This document shows, piece after piece, positions 1-6,319 of a stretch of DNA of 6,905 nucleotides; position 1 is the stretch's first letter; the number at the start of each line of letters is the position of its first letter. Made by a program: the position numbers and the translations under genes. The notes beneath the pieces were generated by a model. That model did no database searches. It was given only the letters and a program-made list of their open reading frames with translations, and was not told where the DNA came from. The DNA comes from an uncultured Gammaproteobacteria bacterium (GTDB lineage: Bacteria; Pseudomonadota; Gammaproteobacteria; CAJQNE01), in assembly GCA_905479545.1 (NCBI GenBank), contig CAJQNE010000088.1:1-6905 (forward strand), written 5' to 3'.

Positions 1-1420
1 TCGGCAGTTGGCTCACGGTCGCTGTACGGCGGTCACCAAAGACACGCAAAGCCTCCAGGTGTGCAATACAGAGGCTGACGACATGGCCAATAACTATGAG
101 TACCACCTGTACATGCCATACGGTTTCGACATCCGGCACGATGTTGTAGCGATACCAATCGGCCGTGCCGAACAAGTTCCAGCCGTAGCCAAAAGGGTCA
201 GAGGCCAGGGCGATGATCTTGATGCCGTGGCTTTCAATCATGGTGTAGTAGTGGGTGATGTGATACACCAGCACGATGGGCAAAAGCGACAAAGCAAATC
301 GTTTGGCCAGCGGCCAGATTTTGCCACCCGCCATCGCCACCATGATGCCGATACCGAGCAAATAAACCAGCCAGTAAATAACCGGCGCGGCAATGAGCCA
401 GCCGACCTGCCAGTATTGATACCACTCGCGTAATTTTGGAAAAGCGACGAAGGGGTTGCTGCCAACGTAGTCGGTTAAAAACTGCGGGTAAAACCACTGC
501 CAATAAAACTGCAACCAGAGCTTCGATTCATGCAGGCCATCAAAAGCAGTGGCCGCCAGCATGAACAGAATAAACAGCAGCAGGCTGCTATGTGTTTTGT
601 CGGCGCTTGGCGAACTGCTTAAGAGGCCGGAAAACGGTGCCCGGAAGCGGAAATTGGCTTGCGGCTCGCTACCGTCCTCGTGAGCGAAACCAATAGGTGC
701 CAGCCGGGCGACAAGTCGTAATAGCACCGAAAAGAATTCGCCATAACGAAACCAGCTTTGCCTACCGAAGAGGCCGACCATCAGCAAATTTAACGCACTG
801 TAGCCAAGCAGCCAATATGCCAATAATAGCGGGGTACTTTTGCCGAATAGTTCGAGCCAGATAAATACGCCATAAAGCAAAATGGCAGGCCAGTAGCCGA
901 GCCACTTAGGGTAGCGCATCAACCCGCTGCGGTAGCGTGGGATGATTGCACCGATGATGTTGCTGGTAACCCGCCACGGATTTATAAGTGCGTAGAGGTC
1001 GCCGATCACCGCGGTCAGATAACAATAGCCCAGTACAAAAATAATCCAGAACCATGTCATGCTGAAATTATCGTAGGGGCTGACAATGCCGCACAGACCT
1101 GTCGCTACACAGAGCACCAGCGAGGCGACACTTAGCATCTGCAATAACACAACTACACTGCGTGGCAGTTGCCGGGGGAACTTTGTGGAGCTGGCATCAT
1201 CCGTGCTGGCGCGCTTACCGCCAGTGGCAAATAGTGCAAGCAAAATAAATGATAAAACCAGCGTTGCGCTCGCACCCCAGGCATATAGATGGAAGGGCAC
1301 CGGCAGGGTGTAAACCACAGCAAAAGAATGGGCGCTGGCCGTGCCGCTGGTGGCAAGTAAGGCAATGCCTGCCGCCAGCCGAAAGGCGTTGTTCCGATAA
1401 CTGTGCGGCTTGTTAAACAT
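1..1420 (-). CDS. Multi-pass membrane protein, fenitrothion hydrolase-like (partial, C-terminus off the left edge)
   Basis: An uninterrupted frame of 473 codons runs from the ATG at 1420-1418 to the left edge with no stop. Residues 1-30 look like a signal peptide ending in an AxA-type site (TASA|HS). About eight or nine hydrophobic segments follow, roughly at 43-66, 88-111, 121-143, 174-192, 196-216, 278-293, 336-360, 374-392 and 434-455. Recognisable blocks are the mature N-terminus HSFAVVYTLPVPF (31-43), DLYALINPW (141-149), FDGLHES (293-299), THYYTM (389-394), SDPFGYGWNLFGTAD (407-421) and HLEALRVFGDRR (454-465). From memory, these match membrane proteins often annotated as fenitrothion hydrolase; that name comes from an organophosphate-degrading enzyme, and most homologues have no tested activity. 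His387, His390, His436, His446 and His454 lie in or beside hydrophobic segments and could bind a metal (inference). Probably only a short C-terminal tail is missing. No good Shine-Dalgarno precedes the ATG. The gene is divergent from the lipoprotein gene. I am sure this is a gene, moderately sure of the family, and unsure of the function. Confidence 0.85.
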   Translation of the reverse strand, partial: MFNKPHSYRNNAFRLAAGIALLATSGTASAHSFAVVYTLPVPFHLYAWGASATLVLSFILLALFATGGKRASTDDASSTKFPRQLPRSVVVLLQMLSVASLVLCVATGLCGIVSPYDNFSMTWFWIIFVLGYCYLTAVIGDLYALINPWRVTSNIIGAIIPRYRSGLMRYPKWLGYWPAILLYGVFIWLELFGKSTPLLLAYWLLGYSALNLLMVGLFGRQSWFRYGEFFSVLLRLVARLAPIGFAHEDGSEPQANFRFRAPFSGLLSSSPSADKTHSSLLLFILFMLAATAFDGLHESKLWLQFYWQWFYPQFLTDYVGSNPFVAFPKLREWYQYWQVGWLIAAPVIYWLVYLLGIGIMVAMAGGKIWPLAKRFALSLLPIVLVYHITHYYTMIESHGIKIIALASDPFGYGWNLFGTADWYRYNIVPDVETVWHVQVVLIVIGHVVSLCIAHLEALRVFGDRRTATVSQLP

Positions 1421-1485
1421 AATGGAGCGTTCGCTTGAAAATTGCCGTGCTGCGGTACAGTAACAATGTAATCAGAGTAGGTATC

Positions 1486-1494
1486 TGCTATAAA
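1486..1494 (+). promoter_or_regulatory. Candidate extended -10 promoter for the lipoprotein gene
   Basis: TGCTATAAA fits the extended -10 pattern TGnTATAAT with one mismatch in the hexamer. The region about 17 bp upstream (ATGTAA) is a poor -35, which extended -10 promoters tolerate. Transcription would begin near 1501, giving a leader of about 80 nt. A second TATATAA-like element at 1521-1527 is an alternative. This is a motif match only. Confidence 0.35.
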
Positions 1495-1499
1495 GCGCG

Positions 1500-1519
1500 A
1501 CTGGTAAAAAATAACCAGT
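1500..1519. repeat. Small inverted repeat, possible operator
   Basis: The arms ACTGGT (1500-1505) and ACCAGT (1514-1519) are perfect complements separated by an 8-bp A/T-rich spacer. The element lies just downstream of the candidate -10 at 1486-1494, where a bound repressor could block transcription. The arms are short enough that chance occurrence is possible. Confidence 0.25.
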
Positions 1520-1571
1520 TTATATAAGTCTGCGGAAAACGGATTAACGCAGCGCTAAATTAAGCATAACT

Positions 1572-1578
1572 GAGGAAG
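1572..1578 (+). promoter_or_regulatory. Ribosome binding site of the lipoprotein gene
   Basis: GAGGAAG lies 5 bases before the ATG at 1584. It is the clearest Shine-Dalgarno sequence in the window, and together with the lipoprotein signal peptide directly downstream it fixes the start codon. Confidence 0.8.
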
Positions 1579-1583
1579 ACATA

Positions 1584-4427
1584 ATGGTGCGTAGTATTCT
1601 TTGGCCGACGTTGTCGGCTGCGTGCATGTTCACGCTTATTTCATGTGGCGGTGGCGGTCAGCAATCACCGCAATTCAACGGTGGTAACGACGGCAATGCC
1701 AGCAATCCGAATAATATGGAGCCTACGGACCCGCCGGTAGATCCGGTTGACCCGCCCGATGATCCGGTGGTTGACGACCCGGCCGACGACCCGAACACGC
1801 CACGCACACGTTACTCGTTTGCTAACCGGTGTTTTGTTATGCGAGCGGATAATGGTGATCTTATTACCCGTGACGGTACTAGCTACACGGCCACCAATGG
1901 CACCGCAGTTGCCGATGCTGCCGCTTTCTACCTGAAGCCTACGGCGCTGGGAACTTATGTACTCTATAACCGCGTTCGGCAACTGATCACCGAGGACGGC
2001 GGCATCACCAGCGTCAATCTGGATGCGGCCAGTCCGATGTCGGAGTTTATTGTCAGAGGTGTAACCGATACCACGGTGTATCCACCGACACCTGAATTCA
2101 ATCGCGAGCCAACGGCGGAAGAAGTTCAGACCTACCGTAACTTCGACGAGCCGAATTTCACCGCAACCCAATTTACATTCACCAACGAGGCCAGTGGTAA
2201 CAACCTGGCAGTTGGAGCGGCGGGTGCTATCACCACAGCGCCGGTTGCAGCAGATACCGCTCAGTATTTTCGTCTGGAAAAGTTAGTCGGCGGCTGTGCT
2301 GAGTTCCCCGAAGCTTCAAGCAATACGGTAGGGCAGACCTACAGTGGCACTACCAAAGACGGCCGGGTACTCGGCATGGTGGATGCCCATGTGCATATTA
2401 GTGCAACCACGTTCCTCGGCGAGGCACAGTGGGGTTCGCCGTTTCATCAATACGGCATAACGCATGCATTGGATAATTGTGATGAATACCACGGCCCGAA
2501 TGGGTCTATGGATGTCGTTGGCGCCGCGTTTAGCGCTGATCCTAGTGGCCACGATACGACAGGTTGGCCAACGCATCCCGATTGGCCGGCACGCGACTCG
2601 CTACTGCACGAAGCCATTTACTGGAAGTGGGTTGAGCGCGCCTGGAAATCCGGTCTGCGGGTGATCGTCAATGATCTGGTAGACAATGAAACGCTGTGTG
2701 AGCTGCAGCGCAATGTTCGGACTGCTGGCGGCGACCCTGAGGCAGCACAGCTGGATTGTAATTCTATGAACAATGCCGGTCGTCAGGCGGGCAGTATGTA
2801 TGCGATGCAGGATTACATTGATGCGCAGTACGGTGGTCGCGGCGATGGTTTCTATCAGATTGTGCACGACTCGGCCGAAGCCCGCGCTGTTATTGAAGAT
2901 GGCAAGGCCGCCGTGGTGCTAGGTATCGAGATGTCGAACTTATACAACTGCAAGGTGAACTATGCGCCGCTGCGTACTCAGGAGCCCTTCGAAGAGACAG
3001 GCACCGGCCCGAACGGTCAGGAGAATGTATACAACGACGGTATGGGCGGTTTGTGCACCGAAGAGACATTGGTAGCCGAGATGCAGCGAACTTGGGACTG
3101 GGGTGTGCGACAGGTTATTACCATTCACGAGTTCGATAATGCATTCGGTGGCAATGGCATATTCAGCGGCGGCGCGCTGGCGCTGGGTAGCCGCGAAAAC
3201 AGTGGTGCAATACCCGGTGGTACATTGTCCAACCCGCAAAGTATCGTGAACGCTGTGCCGACTGAGTTTACTGGTGGCGGTGCGGTGCCTACGACCGGCC
3301 AGGAACTGCCATCTGGCGAGTTCTGGACAACCTATGACTGCCCGGGTCGCACGGAATCCGGGACCTACGAGGGATATCTGTATGGCGGAGAGCCGGGAAC
3401 CCGGCTGGAAAGCGTCGAGGGAACCTGCGTGTATATGGGGCAGGGCGGGCGGCCGGGCGGCCCTACCATCTGCTATCCATCCGAAGATGTTGATCCATCC
3501 CTGCCGGAAATTACTCTACCGATGTCGCAACAGGAGGGTGAGGAGCAACTTGAAGGTCTGGCAAGTCGTGCTCCTAATACCCGGCCGCAGTGTAACGCGC
3601 GCTGGTTAACGCCCATTGGCTTGTTCGTCTATAGCAAACTAATGGAGTTCGGGTTCATCTTTGATATCGACCACTTGGAACTGGAAATGAAAACCCAAGG
3701 GCTGGAGCTGGCGGAAGCACAAGATCCTCCATACCCTTTCGTGTCCACCCACGGTAACTTTGGCGGCACTACCACGGAGCAATCGAGTCGCATGCACGCG
3801 AACGGCGGCTTTATCTATCCAAGCCTCGGAAATGGTCCTGATCTATTGCGGGACATGGCAGCGGTGCGCGAGACCTACGAAGCCGCCAACACCGATGAGT
3901 TGTTTGGATTTGGTTTTGGCACTGACACCAACGGTTTATCAGCTCAGTCCCGGGCGCGCAGCGCAACTCAGATCGCAGACTTTGGAGCTATCGTTTACCC
4001 CTACTCCCTGTTTGATAGCGGCTTGTTTGAAGACTTGGCAGACTTTAACGGTCAGAACACGGTCGGCGACGAGCCCATTACCGGCGTTACCTTCCAGCAG
4101 CCGGAAGAGCGCGACCCTGATGGCGAAGGCCGCACCTGGCACCTCGATATGGACGGCAGCGCCCACTACGGCATGATGAGTGGCATGGTGCAGGAGGTAA
4201 ACATGCATGGTACGGCGCAGGATATGCAGGACTTATTCAACTCCGCCGAGCGTTTCCTGCGCACCTGGAAAGCTACGGAGGATTCTAGCGCCAGTATTCT
4301 TGCTAAAGCGGATAATGACACCGATGGCGATGGTATAGGCAATGTAGTGGTGCCAGACGGCGTGCTTCGTGCCGCACCGGTGCCGGCGGAAGCGGGCCGC
4401 GGCCTGCAGCAGGCGCCTGGCGGTTAA
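1584..4427 (+). CDS. Predicted lipoprotein with a renal dipeptidase (M19)-like metallohydrolase domain
   Basis: The 947-residue protein begins with a lipoprotein signal peptide whose lipobox is LISC (18-21). Cys21 would be acylated, and the following Gly is not the inner-membrane retention signal Asp, so an outer-membrane location is likely. An Asp/Pro tether (about 48-73) leads to a beta-rich domain of about 76-235, possibly beta-trefoil-like. The catalytic barrel starts at DAHVH (267-271). Aligned by eye with renal dipeptidase, the metal and catalytic positions are H269/H271 (HxD in the family), E449 in GIEM, H697 in FDIDHLE, H723 in VSTHGNF and D781 in GTDTNG; H515 in ITIHEF matches the substrate-side His. 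The block DGSAHYGMM (857-865) precedes the final helix, as in long bacterial relatives I recall. A region of about 530-670 is a Cys/Gly-rich insertion. The C-terminus carries a DxDxDG motif (910-917). Eleven cysteines lie beyond the lipobox, consistent with export and disulfides. It could cleave dipeptides or another amide or lactone; the substrate is unknown. Confidence 0.88.
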   Translation: MVRSILWPTLSAACMFTLISCGGGGQQSPQFNGGNDGNASNPNNMEPTDPPVDPVDPPDDPVVDDPADDPNTPRTRYSFANRCFVMRADNGDLITRDGTSYTATNGTAVADAAAFYLKPTALGTYVLYNRVRQLITEDGGITSVNLDAASPMSEFIVRGVTDTTVYPPTPEFNREPTAEEVQTYRNFDEPNFTATQFTFTNEASGNNLAVGAAGAITTAPVAADTAQYFRLEKLVGGCAEFPEASSNTVGQTYSGTTKDGRVLGMVDAHVHISATTFLGEAQWGSPFHQYGITHALDNCDEYHGPNGSMDVVGAAFSADPSGHDTTGWPTHPDWPARDSLLHEAIYWKWVERAWKSGLRVIVNDLVDNETLCELQRNVRTAGGDPEAAQLDCNSMNNAGRQAGSMYAMQDYIDAQYGGRGDGFYQIVHDSAEARAVIEDGKAAVVLGIEMSNLYNCKVNYAPLRTQEPFEETGTGPNGQENVYNDGMGGLCTEETLVAEMQRTWDWGVRQVITIHEFDNAFGGNGIFSGGALALGSRENSGAIPGGTLSNPQSIVNAVPTEFTGGGAVPTTGQELPSGEFWTTYDCPGRTESGTYEGYLYGGEPGTRLESVEGTCVYMGQGGRPGGPTICYPSEDVDPSLPEITLPMSQQEGEEQLEGLASRAPNTRPQCNARWLTPIGLFVYSKLMEFGFIFDIDHLELEMKTQGLELAEAQDPPYPFVSTHGNFGGTTTEQSSRMHANGGFIYPSLGNGPDLLRDMAAVRETYEAANTDELFGFGFGTDTNGLSAQSRARSATQIADFGAIVYPYSLFDSGLFEDLADFNGQNTVGDEPITGVTFQQPEERDPDGEGRTWHLDMDGSAHYGMMSGMVQEVNMHGTAQDMQDLFNSAERFLRTWKATEDSSASILAKADNDTDGDGIGNVVVPDGVLRAAPVPAEAGRGLQQAPGG
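1725..1802 (+). repeat. Asp/Pro-rich low-complexity tether in the lipoprotein
   Basis: Codons 48-73 encode imperfect repeats of the type DPPVDPVDPPDDPVVDDPADDP, seen in the DNA as recurring GAYCCG units. Such acidic Pro-rich linkers often separate a lipid-anchored Cys from a folded domain. Here it would hold the hydrolase away from the membrane. Such tracts can vary in length by slippage. Confidence 0.65.
4311..4343 (+). other. Thrombospondin type 3 / EF-like Ca-binding motif at the lipoprotein C-terminus
   Basis: Residues 910-920 read DNDTDGDGIGN, with acidic side chains at alternating positions (910, 912, 914, 916) and glycines as in DxDxDG calcium loops of thrombospondin type 3 and dockerin-like repeats. 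Only one copy is present, 28 residues from the end, so it is a lone motif rather than a full domain. Confidence 0.5.
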
Positions 4428-4444
4428 GTCGTTAGGAAAGCCTT

Positions 4445-4479
4445 AAAAACCGCGCGGGATTCTCGCGCGGTTTTTTTTT
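4445..4479. terminator. Bidirectional factor-independent terminator
   Basis: The arms CCGCGCG (4450-4456) and CGCGCGG (4464-4470) form a perfect 7-bp GC stem with a 7-base loop, extended by five A/T pairs to 4445 and 4475. Nine T residues (4471-4479) follow on the plus strand. On the minus strand the A run at 4445-4449 gives five U residues. It starts 18 bases after the lipoprotein stop codon and abuts the stop of the convergent crotonase gene, so it probably ends both transcripts, more strongly for the lipoprotein gene. Confidence 0.92.
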
Positions 4480-4481
4480 GG

Positions 4482-5417
4482 CTACACCACACCGTCGCCG
4501 TTGCGAAATGCATCCAAACCAAAATCGCCGAACGGCTCATCACGCTGCTTTACCGCGTCTTTAAACCCACCTTCCATCGCGGATTTCACAAATGCATGGC
4601 CCTCCGACGTGTGGCGGGTAATACCGTCAAACACGGTGCCGAGCAGTTGCGTGCTATGTAAGCCTTGCGACGCGATGGTTTGATTCAGCAGTAGCTTCAT
4701 CATCACCAGTTGGTTAACCGGCAAACGTGCGACACGGGCCAGTAGTGCTTCGAAACATTCGTCGAGTTCGTCAGGTGGTGCCGAGTCAATCGCCATACCC
4801 CATTCTTTAGCTTGCTTGCCGGTTAAACAGTCGCCGGTAAAGAGTAGGCGTTTGGCTTTTTCCAGCCCGAGCCGGTAAATCCACATTGAAGTGGTGGGTG
4901 AGCCCCAGACCCTAGCGGGTGGGTAGCCAATTTTTGCGTCATCGGCGATTACCAATAAATCGCTGCAGAAAGCCATATCGGTGCCACCGGCAATGCAGAA
5001 ACCCTGCACTTTGCAAATTACCGGTTTGTTGGCGTGGAACAGGCTCATAAAGCCTTTTACATTGCGGCTCATCATCGCGTAATCGATAGTCGGGTCCCAA
5101 ACCTGATCGGGGTCGTGATTGTTCATTTGCACTTCGGGGCTGAGCGGCGAGCTATCCGGCAAATCGTTCCCGGCCAGTTGCTCACTCGCCATGCCGTCCT
5201 GAGCGCTGAGTTTTAAATCGTAGCCACCACAGAAGCCACTGCCGTTGCCCGTAAGGGCAATTACATGAACTTGCGGATCGAGGTCAGCCTGCTCGACGCA
5301 GCGGGCCAATTCACGTGGCATTTCCAACGTAATAGCATTGCCGACTTCAGGCCGGTTGAGCGTAATGCGGGCGATGCGACCGTCACGCTCGTAGGTCATG
5401 GTGCTGAGGTTTTCCAT
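4482..5417 (-). CDS. Crotonase-superfamily enoyl-CoA hydratase/isomerase-like protein with a non-canonical active site
   Basis: The 311-residue protein opens with the crotonase strand ARITLNRPEVGNAI (16-29). Both oxyanion-hole segments are present: GFCGGYDLK (61-69) and QGFCIAGGTDMAFCSD (138-153). It should bind an acyl-CoA in the cytoplasm. The two hydratase glutamates (Glu144 and Glu164 of rat mitochondrial crotonase) align by eye with Asp147 and Pro167 (IGYPPARVWG, 163-172). Simple hydration by the standard mechanism is therefore doubtful; isomerase, hydrolase, lyase or another crotonase chemistry is possible. A segment of about 72-118 is longer than in typical 260-residue crotonases and accounts for the extra length. 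The ATG at 5417 lies 2 bp after the upstream gene's stop, so translational coupling is likely, with GGGA as a weak Shine-Dalgarno. Met7 is an alternative start but has no ribosome site. It is probably second in an operon with the 5420-6241 gene and ends at the shared terminator. Confidence 0.93.
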   Translation of the reverse strand: MENLSTMTYERDGRIARITLNRPEVGNAITLEMPRELARCVEQADLDPQVHVIALTGNGSGFCGGYDLKLSAQDGMASEQLAGNDLPDSSPLSPEVQMNNHDPDQVWDPTIDYAMMSRNVKGFMSLFHANKPVICKVQGFCIAGGTDMAFCSDLLVIADDAKIGYPPARVWGSPTTSMWIYRLGLEKAKRLLFTGDCLTGKQAKEWGMAIDSAPPDELDECFEALLARVARLPVNQLVMMKLLLNQTIASQGLHSTQLLGTVFDGITRHTSEGHAFVKSAMEGGFKDAVKQRDEPFGDFGLDAFRNGDGVV

Positions 5418-5419
5418 GC

Positions 5420-6241
5420 TTATTTCCCGCCGTTATTACTATCGCTAGCAAACTGTCCGTGGCGGCCTTTGCCGCCGGTAAAGGCGCTGGCACCGGCCAA
5501 TGTTTCGCCAGATTTTAAGGTCGCCAGTCCGTACTGAAATTCATTCCGTATCGCCGCCGCTTCGTTAAACGCCCATTGCTCGTGAGCACTGCGGCGGTCA
5601 CCGCGTAGGCAGGTTTGTGGAAAGGCGGCGATTTGCCCAGCCAGCTCTATTGCTGCAGTTAATGCAGTACCCGTTGGAACTAGCCGATTGGCTAAACCCA
5701 TTTGCTTGGCTTCGGCCGCCTCAACGGCCCGGCCGGTAAGAATCATATCCATGGCATGGCTGGCACCGATAAGGCGCGGCAAGCGTACCGTACCGCCATC
5801 AATAAGCGGCACACCGAAGCGGCGGCAAAATACCCCGAATACTGCGGTTTCTTCTGCTACCCGCATATCACACCAGAGTGCTAATTCCAGTCCGCCAGCC
5901 ACACAGTAGCCACTGACGGCGGCAATAACCGGTTTGCTTAGCTGCATTCGGGTCGGGCCCATAGGGCCGCCGGCGTTTTCAGTAATACGGTTCGACTTAC
6001 CGGGGTCGCCGCTGCTAATGGCTTTCAGGTCTGCACCGGCGCAGAAATGCCCGGCGGCACCGCTAAGAATCGCGACACTTAAGCTATCGTCAGCCTCAAA
6101 CTTCTCAAAGGCTTGCTCCAAAGCTTGGGCGGTTTCGCCGTCAACGCAATTACGTACATCGGGGCGGTTGATAGTAACGAGCCAAACTGGCCCGCGGGCT
6201 TCGGTAGTTACCGTTTCGGAAGGCAGTTGTGATGGATTCAT
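5420..6241 (-). CDS. Crotonase/enoyl-CoA hydratase family protein
   Basis: This 273-residue protein has the usual crotonase length. It contains WLVTINRPDVRN (20-31), the first oxyanion segment GHFCAGADLK (64-73), and the second, SGYCVAGGLELALWCD (110-125). Glu119 matches Glu144 of rat crotonase. The second hydratase glutamate (Glu164) aligns by eye with Cys139 in VFGVFCRR. The following block PLIDGGTVRLPRLIG (145-159) defines a recognisable subgroup usually labelled only crotonase/enoyl-CoA hydratase family. With one of the two glutamates it may act as an isomerase or on an unusual acyl-CoA. The ATG at 6241 is the first possible start, because an in-frame TAA lies directly upstream (6244-6242); no clear Shine-Dalgarno is visible. 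It is the first gene of the two-gene operon and is divergent from the PaaX-like regulator. It shares only superfamily motifs with the next gene, so the pair is not a recent duplication. Confidence 0.94.
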   Translation of the reverse strand: MNPSQLPSETVTTEARGPVWLVTINRPDVRNCVDGETAQALEQAFEKFEADDSLSVAILSGAAGHFCAGADLKAISSGDPGKSNRITENAGGPMGPTRMQLSKPVIAAVSGYCVAGGLELALWCDMRVAEETAVFGVFCRRFGVPLIDGGTVRLPRLIGASHAMDMILTGRAVEAAEAKQMGLANRLVPTGTALTAAIELAGQIAAFPQTCLRGDRRSAHEQWAFNEAAAIRNEFQYGLATLKSGETLAGASAFTGGKGRHGQFASDSNNGGK

Positions 6242-6319
6242 TTATGTACCATTTTTGCAGAGTTATTAATTTAGTGTAATATTAACGTTCTTGTAGAACT
6301 TTACGCTTTTTGTACTCAA
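6242..6319. promoter_or_regulatory. Divergent promoter region between the crotonase operon and the PaaX-like regulator
   Basis: Only 78 bp separate the two start codons. The palindromic TAATATTA (6277-6284) gives a TAATAT -10-like hexamer on both strands. For the plus strand, TTTGCA (6254-6259) sits 17 bp before TAATAT (6277-6282), each matching consensus at four of six positions, which puts the start near 6289. For the minus strand the -35 is unclear. Neither gene has a good Shine-Dalgarno. Confidence 0.4.
6283..6303. promoter_or_regulatory. Imperfect palindrome, candidate operator for the PaaX-like regulator
   Basis: The arms TTAACGTTCT-type and AGAACTTTA-type meet around a TGT centre. The core GTTCT-TGT-AGAAC (6287-6299) is perfect, and outward pairs 6285/6301, 6284/6302 and 6283/6303 also match, giving eight of nine complementary pairs. 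It overlaps the predicted regulator transcription start and lies just upstream of any crotonase promoter using TAATATTA. That placement suits a dimeric repressor controlling both directions. The assignment is inferred from position and symmetry. Confidence 0.45.

Larger units (their letters stand above)
1421..1583. promoter_or_regulatory. Divergent intergenic control region
   Basis: This 163-bp AT-richer spacer separates the start codons of the divergent membrane-protein and lipoprotein genes, so it must hold promoters for both. I see plausible sigma70-like elements for the plus strand (listed separately) and an inverted repeat at 1500-1519. No convincing -35/-10 pair stands out for the minus-strand gene. 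I see no small ORF or RNA gene in it. Confidence 0.6.

Noticed and set aside
8..433. 141-codon plus-strand ORF at the left edge
   Set aside because: It lies wholly opposite the 473-codon minus-strand membrane protein frame, which has clear family motifs and hydrophobic segments. The ORF itself has no recognisable domain.
1725..1802. Repeated GAYCCG units considered as a CRISPR or tandem-repeat array
   Set aside because: The units are short, have no spacers and encode an in-frame Asp/Pro linker in the lipoprotein.
1665..2171. 168-codon minus-strand ORF
   Set aside because: It is antisense to the lipoprotein gene, Arg/Ile/Val-rich in an unstructured way, and has no ribosome site or family motif.
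3444..3464. GC-rich near-palindrome (GGGCGGCCGGGCGGCCC-type) considered as a regulatory hairpin
   Set aside because: It is inside the lipoprotein coding sequence, encodes GGRPGGP, has no following T run, and is explained by Gly/Pro codons.
3760..4176. 138-codon plus-strand ORF inside the lipoprotein gene
   Set aside because: It is an out-of-frame reading of the barrel region that contains conserved motifs STHGNF and GTDTNG in the main frame.
4482..6241. Crotonase pair considered as a recent tandem duplication or as PaaF/PaaG
   Set aside because: The two proteins share only superfamily motifs and differ at the catalytic positions. Neither shows the expected PaaF/PaaG residue pattern closely enough to name, and no other paa gene is present.
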